Below, one piece after another: positions 22,424 to 34,400 of a stretch of 45,801 nt of DNA (position 1 is the first letter of the stretch; each line of letters begins with the position of its first letter). Origin of the DNA: FEN-1322 sp041663425. GTDB taxonomy: Bacteria > Omnitrophota > Gorgyraeia > 2-01-FULL-45-10. The notes under the pieces are model-generated. The model was given only the letters and a program-made list of their open reading frames with translations. It was not told the origin of the DNA and searched no databases. The stretch is taken from NCBI GenBank assembly GCA_041663425.1, contig JBAYMS010000008.1:1-45801 (forward strand), read 5' to 3'. A program made the translations under genes and the position numbers.

Positions 22424-25400
22424 GCGGCTCTTCACGCGCTTTAACATCAGCTGCTGTATATTACCTCTCAGATAGTCCATCATAAACCGGATCGTCCTGA
22501 CCTGCGCTGAACCGCCATGCGATGCCTCCAGAGCCTCCAGCCAGCCCATAAATCCGCCGCCGTCTTTGCTCTTAACAAACTCAAGCCCCTGCTCACGTGT
22601 TTCCTTGGAGATGGACGGATCTTTCTCGAGCTCCTTAACCATGAACTGCACGCCGGTGCTGCCCCAACGCTCTATCACAGACTGGGCAGTCATGGACCTG
22701 CGGTATAGGATCGTGACTTCAAATCCTGCGGCCTTGAAGTATTCAATAACTTTTTTGCGTAATTTCGGACTCAGGGCGCCATAGTTACCGCCTTTTAGCA
22801 GCGTAAATGTCACGGCGTTCGGCTCTTTCCCTAATACCTGATTAGATGAATACAGGTTCGTTAACAGACCGACGTTTTTCGAAACAGTATTCGTCTCGCT
22901 ATTTATAGAATCATTTACAGCCGCCAGCACGTCATTCGCTTCAGCTTCTTCTGTATCAAGCTTGGTGACATCTATCTCTGTGAACATTCCGGGATATCTC
23001 TTAAGTGTTTCGTCTACCCTATCCTGCATATTACGCGTCATCATATCGCGCTTTATTTCATCAATAGTCCGCCCAACACCTTGTTTGCTGAGTCTGGCCT
23101 GCTCTCTCAGGGCAAGCGTATCGAGCGATCCTTTAAGGAATATGTTAGATTGCGCTCCGGAGGTGTATCCTCTGCCGGCCAGCACTACTTTGCCCAGCCT
23201 GGAGGCGCGATCAACTATCGTGCGTTCATTTTCCAGCATAGCCTTCCTAAGCTCAGGGGTGCTGCGAAGCGCCCACATAGAAGAGCTGATATCGGGTGCG
23301 TGCAATGCATCCTCAGAAACGATCTTTCCGTCAATATATATGACGCCATCCCTGAAAATTACTTGTGTATCATTAATAATGTCGAGCAAAGCCTTGGAAT
23401 CACTTAGTGATTTCAATCTGCGGCTCTTCACCTCACCCATGGCTTTGTAAAGATAAGCACGGTGAATATTGCCTTCGTCCATATATGAACACCCAAGCCT
23501 CATTGCTATGGCCTTGGCCGCTGTCGTCTTACCTGCGCCGGCATAACCGACGATATTAATTATATTCTTGGCCTTGAGCATATCAGCCATCTGCATTATT
23601 ACGACCGGCCTGTCTTTCTTATCAGTGTCCCGGACATAACCTCTCATCAATAGCGCATACTTGGCGTTGTCACTAATAGATGAGACTTTGACGGCATCAT
23701 CGTTGTAATCATCAAGCAGCCAGTCCGTGAGCTTATCATCACCGAGATACCCTTTGTTCCATGCTGTCCACAGCAGGTCAAATAATTGCACCTTATCGGC
23801 TCCTGCGGGCACTACCGTAAATCGATACCAGATAGCGCTCTTCAATCTCTCTATAGCGTCTGAATCGTCAGCAAATACATACACAGCTTCGTCCATCATG
23901 CGGATGAGAGATTCTGCGGACAGTTTATCCGAATACATATCAAACAACACATCCGGAGGCACCGCAAGATCCGTGAAATTATTATCGAATGCCGATCTTA
24001 AATATGCGTTATATAACGAAACCTGTGCATTTATATCGTCAGCGGCGGGCACATCTTTACCCAGAAATGCTGCTATAGCTTTTAGGGCCTGGAGCCTGTT
24101 GTCAGCTGTGGTTTCCGGAGCTTTTCTTCTTGAACGGGCCAGGAAATCGTAACCTTCGGGAGCTACTTCTTTCTCAGCTATAGCGTCATGTATCTTCTCC
24201 CTGTCTTTTGCCGATGGTAATTTGGCAAGGGCTTCATTATAAGTCGCCCTGCAGAGAAGATCTCCGGATATAGGTAATGTTTTTCCGGTAAGGCTTATAG
24301 CAAGCAGTGAATTATATAATTCGGCTACTTTTAGAGGATCATCCGGAGACTTAACAACAAATGTTTTAAACCGCAGGCTCGACCCATCGCCCATGATCCT
24401 GCTGTAATTACGCGATGCAACGTCCATGACTTTATCTATGTCAGCATCGCTTATATCCTGTCCTGTCAGGAACATCGGGACCGCACCCTTAAGACCCATG
24501 TAGCGGGTACCAAGGCCATCCTGGCTGCCATACAGGGCGAGATTTCTCTCGAGCATAGCGGCATTAAGAGCCTCCGCCGCCGCTTTCAGCAGCACCTCAG
24601 ATTCATGCTGTCCTTTCATCCCTTCAAGATCATGCATCGTCAGCGAGATAGATGTATCGCCGGATTTTATTATAAATTCCGGCATAAATGCGCAGACGCT
24701 TACGGCACTGTCGTTTACTAAGATGGTATCGAATAACTGGCTAAACTTAACGGTCATTCCTACGCTGCGGCTTGCTACCTTTTCAGCTATCGCAATAATG
24801 TCACTCACCGACATATTCGCGGTTTCATTATCTAAATACGGATTGAATACAAATACTTTTCTGGCATTTCGTTTATTTAAGAGGGCTTTCACAATATCGG
24901 CATCAGACAATCTTGCCAGCTCACCATCCAGCAAACTTCCCATTCCAGCCACAATAATGTTTCCGCCTTCTTTTATATCTCTGACAAGAGCCGGATTGGA
25001 AATCTTTTCACCTGTTCCGAAATCCACCATCTTTGTAATGCTGCTAAAGGCACGTATATTAGACTGCTCTGTAATAAGCCTGGAAACAAGGCGAATCCCT
25101 GTATCCGGAATATCAGCGCCTTTTCCGTCGTTCGCCAGCTCTATTGATCGATCACCAAGAGTATTATCAGCATTCAGCGCCACAAGGCTAGTCTGAGCTG
25201 GCGTCGTAGATCCAGCCTCAGCCGTTTCACGGATCTGCCACCTCTGCCCATCTACCTTTATATAAGCACTGCCCTTATTATTTCCGATGGCATCTCCAGG
25301 ATTGTTACCTATCGTAACACCAAATATAGTCAATTCTTTTCCCGGAGCGACTTTATCGATATGATCATTACTAAACTCGTCTTTATATCTTATAGTTACG

Positions 25401-28400
25401 TCACTTGTGATATTTGTCCTGTCGGTCTTTATGGCGATCTCTCTATCCTGACCATTAAATTTAACGGTAAGGATATTTTCGTCGTATTCGGCATATGCCT
25501 TTGTCGTGTCAAATGCGGCAGGCTCGAGAGGATACCATGCCCTTCTGTCTTCGGAAGCTATCCCATTCAGAGTGTTTTCATAGCCCGTCATGTCAACTAT
25601 CGCCGCGACCTCAGCTCCGCCTTTGGCCGCACGCACATTGGCAATGGGACCTTTGACAACTCTGACACCATTCTCGCCCAGGATCCTGGCCTCTTCATCC
25701 TTTATGGTAAGAGCTCCGCGCAAGTTCCTATTCTCAAATTCAGATTCATCGGATATCTGGCGATAATTTAACTGTATTCCTGCCAAAAGCGGTTCTTTAA
25801 GCGTCTGGGAAAGCTTATCCATCCTGTCAGCGGCATCTATCCAGGCGTCTTCAAATGAACTGGCGTCCAGCGAATCCGGCACGATCCTGCTTCTATTTAG
25901 GTCTCTGACATCTTTCACCTTCTTCACCTTGGAAACACCTGCAGCAAGCGCCCTCTTGGCCGCCCTCTCCACCTCTTTGCCATAAGCGGCGCGCCTTAAG
26001 AATGCCAGTCCTCTCTTAACAGATTCATCGCCCACCGATGCCACACCTCTGCCATCGCGGTCCATCTCTTCTTTAACATCTTTCAGGCCCGGCTTTCTAA
26101 GTAAACGCATCCTGACGATGAAATTGCGTATCTTATAAAATGTCTTGCCGTCTTCGTCCACATACTGCTCATACAGATCCTTAGCGGTAGTGCCCTTACC
26201 GCCCAACATCGTATTTGTAAATAGATCTCTGAAGCTGTCAGGGCTAAGCAATTTCATCTCGAAGAGGAATCTCTCAAACTGGTAAGCATATTCTGCGTCA
26301 GCAGAATCTTTCCTGGCTACTTCTCTCGCGGCTTCAGGACCTATGGCATGTATGAATTCGGCGAGATTGAATAATAGATCTGCCTGTTTTGCATCAGGTA
26401 CTGAAGTAAATATTTCACTATGGCTAAGTACAAGCGCATAGAAACTTGCTTTCTCATCTGCGGTCAGTCCCGGATAAATATCATTTAAGAACTCTGTATC
26501 GATAGTCACCGCTGCAGAATAGCTTGCAGGCTCAACATCAGGCGCCTGGACCCTACCGGCCATTTGTGCATTATATCTGTCAACGCTATTGGCAAGCAGC
26601 GCGTTTCTTAACCACACACCAAGCTGTTTTGCCTGAGAAGACTCTCTTATCACTCCTCTTTCAGTATCAATAGGATGGCCCAGATTGACTTCACTGTAAG
26701 GATATTGTGTCTGGAATACCAAAGCTTCAAGGGCAGAGCGTAAAAGCACTGCGTTGTTAAATTCAAATCTCGGATCATCCTTCTGAGCCTCAACCTGGTC
26801 GAACATTATTTTTGGCGCAACCAGACCCGCATCTTCAAACCACTTGGCTACATCTTCCTTGGTCAGGCCTGTCGCATCCCAGTCAAAATGTTCTATGTTA
26901 CGCGCAAGATCATCAAATTTCGGAGCGGCCAGGAATTCAACTACATCGGCTCTTCTGCCGGCAACCTGATATTCTTTATATCTTATAACTGAGCTTATAA
27001 GTCCTGTAATGATACCTTCGGACATACTTTCAACTATACGGAACCTATCTATACCACGGTCAACTATACCCGCAGCCTTTAATTCCTGGTAAAGATTGTC
27101 GACCTGCTTTCTAAATTCGCTATCAGATGCAACGCGCGCTGCAAATTTAACCATCAAGTTCTTAGTAAAATCTGCTTTGGACGGGTATTCGGCCTTGGTC
27201 TGGTCGATGAGAGTCTTCATCGCCGAATGCGCAGTACCGAGTTTCTCTCTGGAGGCGTGGAATATTATGTTCTTAGATTCATCAAATTCCCTGCCCTCAG
27301 CAATCGCCATTGCCCTATTGGCCAGCCAGAAATTAGCGCCATCTCTGGCCAGATATATATTTATCCTGCCATCATCTTTTATCTGTTTTACAATATAAGG
27401 CAGGAGCCTTGTTATGGCTACAAGCGCGTGGTAGAAGGTGTATTCACCCTTTGCGGCATATGCTTTTTTGATCGAATCTATAAGGTAGTTGGTTCTTGCA
27501 GCGAGCAGGAATTTCCTTATTCCGGCATCACTGGTCGCGGCAATATTCGTATTGAGGATTTCCGAGCGAGCCTTGATTCCATTTACAATATCCTGAGAAT
27601 TCCTAGGAGTAGGTCTTCCTGTCTCCTGCGGAGTTCCCCGTGTATCTTCGTCAATTTTCTTGTAAGCTGCAGCGAGGTTATTTCTGTCCATCGCGGCGCT
27701 GGAACTCGACACTTTGACTGCCGGAGCTGGAGGTCCTCTCGACGATGCTGCACCGTTAATAAATTGCGATAACACTGTAACATCTTCCTGCGGTATGAGA
27801 CCGCAATCGATCAATAATTCATCAGATATTCCTTCGGCAGATAGTATACCGTTAGCAGAATGTATGCCATTGGCACTGGCAAGTATTGTCGTCATCGGCG
27901 CCGATAAACTTATACCTTCGTCAACGACTGCTTTCAAAGCGCCATTACCGCGAAGCTCTTCGCCTACAAGCGACCTCAATGTTCCGCGGGCGGCGCGATC
28001 CGTCTGAGCATCGCCTACGAGCAGACTGTTTACAAACTCCTGCTCACTCACACTGCCGATATCGGTGATTTTCGGCAGTTTAACATCCGCCGCTTCCCTG
28101 TTGTTATTAATTACAGCTATAGCTTCTTTAAGCGAAATACCGTAATCTCTGAGGACAGCTTTTCGGTCCACACTGGTTTTCCTCCTGAGGCCTACATACT
28201 GCGTTCCATCCTGAAGGTAGAACCACAGGAACGCAAGACCCCTGAGCCTTGCTATTCCGTTATATTTATTATCATCGTTATACTTTTTAAGGACATCTCT
28301 TATCCACTGCTCAAATTTTTCCCCGTCGCATTCCGTAATGAAACGTTTAGCATTTTCATATTCTTCTTTTGTAAACGAAAGACTGGCGTTTGCCCTATCG

Positions 28401-31400
28401 AGCAGCTTCGTAATACCGGTGGGACCCCACCTTCTCAGTATCTGATCATTGGTTGGAATGCTAGTCTTCGTAGTTTCAAGCTCATAATGTTTACTGAGTC
28501 GCGAGAGAATTCTGTTGCGCACCGCGGCATTCACCCCGCCGAACTCCCCACCCTTCAGCACAACTATGCCATAACGCGATCTGGTAGCCGCATCCTGAGT
28601 AAGCATATTGTAGATCCCGCCGCGAACAGGGTCTGCCATTACGCTATCACTGAAATCTTTCACATTCTTTGCTCTTATCGCCTCGAAATCCTCTATGGCA
28701 ACTTTCGCTTCCGGTGCTACCGATACCCTGGAAAGCGCCTTGCCTTCTTTAAGGCCTTCCCACACAACAATATTCCTGCCGGCTTTTTTGGCATTTGCAG
28801 CTCCTGCAGATGCAGCACCAACGATGCTGCTCATAACCGCACCTTCGCGGTTCTGCGTCGCACCTATTGAAACCCTGAATTCAGGTACATATCGTATTGA
28901 GTTCTGGTCAAATTTAAGCGCCTTACCGGTCCTGCCAAGTCTCATATCCCATACCCTGAGCTGCTCGCTCCATGCCTGTTCAGGAGTCTCGCCTTTGCGC
29001 ACATCAAATAATATCGTTGCTTCACCATCGCTATTGACCACAAGCTTTCTATTTATAGCATCGCCAATTTCATTCTTCTGTCTCGCGGTAAATCTGGAAA
29101 GTCCGGTGAGAACCACACGCCCTATCTTATTAAATGTCCTGTCTATGATGCCTGAGCGTATACGCTCCAATATCTCCATAGCAGCATCTTTATCGACCGC
29201 ATTGCCGTCTTTTGTAGTTATCAGTATATAAGATTCATCGCCTTTACGATTTACTTGTTCTATATTGTAGTTCGCGTAAGATGGCAATTTTCCCATCTGC
29301 CTTATAATATCGTTTATCACTATACGGACTTTACCGGTAAGCTGGTGCTCTCTCCCATATGCCCTATGAGCGTTTGTGATCTCGTCCATATCTATGAGTG
29401 CGAGCACAAAACCATTGCCTTTATCTATCAATGCCCGTATCTTGCTCTCGCCTTCAGCCTGAGATGTAATGCGCTCTTTCCTCTCCATAAGCGGCACATA
29501 TTCTTCAGGAGCCGCCGCTTCTTCTTTCTGGATAGCCGTATTTGAATTGAGATCAAATAGCGCCATATGTATGTTGCGGGTAGTTTCCAGGTTATTAACA
29601 CCCCTCACCACCAGAACATCAGAGCCGGATATAGCTTCAGCAGCCTCTTCCGATAGCAACCTGAGGTCAATACCTTCAGCAGCCGGGCCGTCCTTGACAA
29701 GGTTGAATCTTCCCTCCAGCCAGAATGCCCTGAGGCTTTCAAGCGGATTGACAAATTTTTCAAAATTATAGGACTCGATTTCCTTTACAAGAGCGGCTTT
29801 CTTATCTGCATCCGTTATATAAGTATCTACAAATCTTTTCAGCAGTTCTGCCGCTGCTGAAGGCAGATCCACTTTAATTTTACCCAATTCAGCAAGCGCT
29901 TTTTCCTTAGCCTTTTTATCGGTTATGGCCTCAGCCTGCTTCTTCACGTTCTTCTTTATATATTTAAGGACCGCTATCTGCATATCGCGCGAATTACTGA
30001 GAAGTCTTTCAATATCGTTGTAAGTAATATTATTTGCCACTCTCCGGGCTTTGGGCACCATATTTACAGTAAGGTCTTTATTTTCAGCAAGCAGCTTCTG
30101 AATAAGCAGCAGGTCCGCGATGTTCCTTACATTTTGCCCGGCAGCCACGGTGATCTTATTCATGAGATCAACATTATCAAGGTTCATGGCAGGGACTTCG
30201 GCGCTCATAAGTTCTTTTCCATTATTTATCATCGCCTCGTCGGCCAGATCGTCACTCTTATCATCTCTGACCTTCTTATCTATACGATTCTTTATCGCAA
30301 CTTCCAGGGCATTGTAAATATAAGTATAGTATTCCAGAACGGTCAATTCGCGCCAGAATTCATGATCAAGATACACAGGCTTCCATTCCCTGAACAGGTT
30401 TATAATATATTCTATTTCGCTGATATCGTCCGGATCGGTTATACCGCGCTTTGCCAGTTCCTCTTTCACAAAATCTTCCAGATTGCCGAACACTTCTTCC
30501 TTTGATTCATCGGTCAATAAAACAGACGGCGCATAATCCTCGCCCACGTACCTGCGGACAAAATCTCTTGCCTGAGAACCGATCTCAAAGTTTGCGCTAT
30601 TAGCATCTTTGACATTCTCCACAAGTCCAAGCATTATATCGCGCGCGTGTTTCTCAGCTACAGTGATCGTCGCCTCGCCGTCTACCTTTAACAATCCGGC
30701 AATATTCAGCCTCGACATTACACGTTGTGAAGACTCGCGCTTTTCTGATTCGGCATTCATTAAAGCCGTTACATTAAGCCCGGCAGCCATGTCTGCTTTT
30801 CTTCTCTTCGCCTCGCCAATGACATCTTCGAGACTGATACCGTTATCGGACATAAATTTAAGTAGGCCGCTGTAATCTTTACTTATATATCCTGTAACAT
30901 CATCAGGATCACCATCGTATCTGGCATATATATCGATAAACAATTCAACCAGCCATGAACCGACCTGGACTGATGCGCCTGGGCCTGCGGCGGCAACTGT
31001 TGCTGTAGGCTGAGCTTTGGCTCCGTATCCGCCTGCTTTAGCGGGGGCTGCGGCTTGGGCGGCTGGTGCTGCTGCCTGGGCGGCTGGTGCTTTCGCGCCG
31101 TAACCGCCTGCTTTGGCGGGCGCTGCCTGGGCTGCTGGTGCTGCCTGAGCGGCTGGTGCTTTCGCGCCGTAACCGCCTGCTTTAGCTGGTGCTGCGGCTT
31201 GGGCGGCTGGTGCTGCCTGAGCGGCTGGTGCCTTGGCTCCGTATCCGCCTGCTTTGGCGGGTGCTGCCTGAGCTGCGGGCGCTGCGGCTTGGGCGGCTGG
31301 TGCTTTCGCGCCGTAACCGCCTGCTTTCGCGGGCGCTGCTGCTACGGAAATAGCCGCTCCGCCCTGAGCCCCTCCAAGCGCACCGCTCCTCATCGCACTC

Positions 31401-34400
31401 ATCTCGGCATATGCACCGGGCTTATTAAAGAATGTATCTATGATATCCTCAAAGGCAACATCGATGTGGAAACCAAGGTCCCTGTACTGATTTTCAAATC
31501 TCACGGCTCGCAATATCTGCACAAACCCAAGAGTATCCTTAATACCGTCTGTAAAGTTCAGCCTTATTAAACGGTTCTCGATATCGGACTGGGCGTTATA
31601 CTGGTCGTGCAGCCTATACTTGCCGTCGCTGACCGATACCGCTAGTCTGTCTATGGTAATGTCCGGCACTTCACTATACAATCTCTCGCGGGTATCGTCT
31701 GCGGCATATATCGTGCCGTTCTCATCAACTATACCATTGAACTGGACAAGCTTTCCATCAACTACGGCTTTATTCTGTATAAGGTCTTTTTCGCTAACTC
31801 CAAAATACCTTGCCTTATCTTTAAGCACATCGAGCGCTTTCTTTCTTATCATCTCGCGGCGTTCCATATGCACCAGATACCTGCGCAGTGTTTCCCTTAA
31901 AAGATTATATTCGTTAACCCTCTTGCCGCCCATCTCGAGATCCACAACTACACTTCTAAGATGGTGGGCAAATCTTCCGCTGAAACTTACATCGGCAGCG
32001 AGCCTGTTTATCAACTCCTGCCAGCCATTATTCGACTGGCTTATGATCCTTTCAGCATATGCATCGGCCGCCCTGGATTCTTCCTTACTAAGCACCACTC
32101 TAACGAATATATCAAAATCTTCCGTGTCCGCTTCGCGGCCTAAAAGCGCATTCCTCACAGCGCCGCCGAATACTATAATATCGTCTTTAACAACATTTGT
32201 TTGCGGATCTTTATTCTTACTGATAAAGCTATCCAGCACCCCACCCTTAGGTATGATGCCATCTTCGAGCTGCCTCGAAATTTTATTGTCGTCGCTGAGC
32301 ACCCACTGTCTCTTAGATGTGAGCTCCTTGCCTGTAGTAGCGTCCACGACAGACTTAAGCGCATCCTTTACCGTCTTTTCAAATCCATCAGCCCTCTTCT
32401 TATCTTCCTGCAGTTTCTGCTTCTTATTATATGCTACAAATCCGCGTTTCAATCTGTCAGCATCGCGCTCAAGGCTGTAATTCATATCGCGCTTCATAGT
32501 ATAGTCAACTATCTTCAGCATGGCAGATTCGTTATACTCTTCACCGCCGACGACCTCCAGCAATGCTTTGTATAATTGCTCACGGCTAAATTCCCTGCGG
32601 TTCAGATACCACGACACGAAATTATAAAGACCAGGGATGATCTTAAGCGGCCATAATAATACTTTCATTAAGCGCCCATACGCACTGACAGGTTCGCGTA
32701 TGATATCCATCTTCGACCTGAACCTGTTCTCCGGCCTGTAAAATTCTTTACGCATTACACGTATGATACTGCCATGGCTGCCTGCCAGATCGCGAAGCTG
32801 TTCTATCGTCTTACGATGCATCGAATCTTCTATATTTACTACAATACCTCTATTTGCAAACTTAGTAATCTGCTCGCGCTCTTCTCTGTCTATTTCATTC
32901 TGCAGCTTTATCAGCCTGTTGACTTCATTATCTGCGTCCAGTTTCAGCAGACTCTCTATAAACTCTATCTCTTTTGCGCAGTTATCTTCGGGAACATATA
33001 TATTCACCGACCGCTCAATAGCATCCTTTTTATCCTTAAGCGTAGCATATGGCCATGCTGTATATGCAAGTGTCGGCGGACCTATACGCTCTGCCACATC
33101 AACTACGGCATTTATGAGAGCGAGTTTCTCGGAATTTATCTGGCCGGCAAGCTCATCACGCAGCGTCTTATCTTTAAGCATGCTGTTCAGAGCCTTGGCC
33201 CTCTTAATACCAGTGATCTTGTGCCATCTCACCCTGAACGGAACATCCCACCACTGCTGAGCATCCTCTTCCTTTTCCATGTCGGTCTTTATCTCGGCTG
33301 CAAGGAATCGGTCAACGGCTGCTTCCAGATCCGGCCTGCCGCGGAAATCGAGCTCCGTCAGATATAATAGATACAACCTGATCCTGTCCAGATCCGGATT
33401 GACTTCCATAGACGTCTTAAGCGAATCGTTTATCTTTTCGATCACATGCTCTTTGCTGTAAGGCTCATTTTCCAGGTCTCTCTGGAACTCAGCCCTCACG
33501 CGCATAAATGTCAGTTCCTCATATGAAGTAGTACCGCCGTACTGCGCGGAATACCACATCAGCCATGGCCCCGCGATCCAGGAGAATACGAATATCGGAA
33601 AACCTTTAAACGCAAGCGCAGGATCTATCAATTTTAACCATGGGATATATGAGCCAAAGAATATGTAAACAAACGTAGCAATAGCCAATGTAACTCCCAC
33701 TATCGGACCGCGCCTGTATTCTTTATATATCGCCCACTTCGACATACCTCTGGCAGCCATACGTTCTGCCTGCAGCAATGTAACCCATTCGAATTTCTGC
33801 CCTGTTATAACCTTGCCTATACCATCCAGGATATCTCCAGGCCTGTAAAGAAGGTTCATCATCAGGATGCCTGTGCCTATAACTGTCTCAAAGATCGCGC
33901 GCTTTGCAAAGTATAAATTATTAGACATCGCTACCAGCGTAAGAGAAAGATTGGGCATCTTTTCTTTATTTATAAAACGTTTCGCTAAAAATTCAGCCGC
34001 AAATGCTATGAAGAACGGTATCACTATGTAAGGCAGTATCGCAGGCGATCCTTTTACAAGCTCTATAACATAACCGGCAGCCTGAACGCCTCTCATCTTA
34101 AGTTCCAGCGCCTGTATCAATACCGCAAATGTCTGAGACAGGGATGAAACCGATAATACAAACGCAGGGCTGAACATATATGCGGTAATAAAGCTGGCTG
34201 CGGCCAATGCAATTGTTGTGGCTGCTATTTTCTTATGTTCTACGTATGAAATAAATTTATACAGGCCGTATGCCGCCGTGACTGCCACAGCAAATGTCTG
34301 AACATATGAGAAAGGAATAAGGAAGAAAGTTAAAAACGTTAACGCGCCGAGTCCTGCAACGGCAATAAAGTTTATCAGGCCCAGCTTCCCGCCCTCTCCG

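Noticed and set aside
30985..31345. Direct repeats considered as a CRISPR array
   Set aside because: Units are in frame, coding, and have repeated rather than unique spacers.
31055..31570. Plus-strand ORF rich in Gly, Cys and Trp over the linker repeats
   Set aside because: It is the antisense image of the Ala/Pro/Gly/Lys repeats; it lacks a ribosome-binding site and lies inside a continuous minus-strand frame.
31620..32480. Plus-strand ORF of 286 codons
   Set aside because: Antisense to the poly(A) polymerase-like domain, Ser/Leu-rich as expected from a shadow frame.
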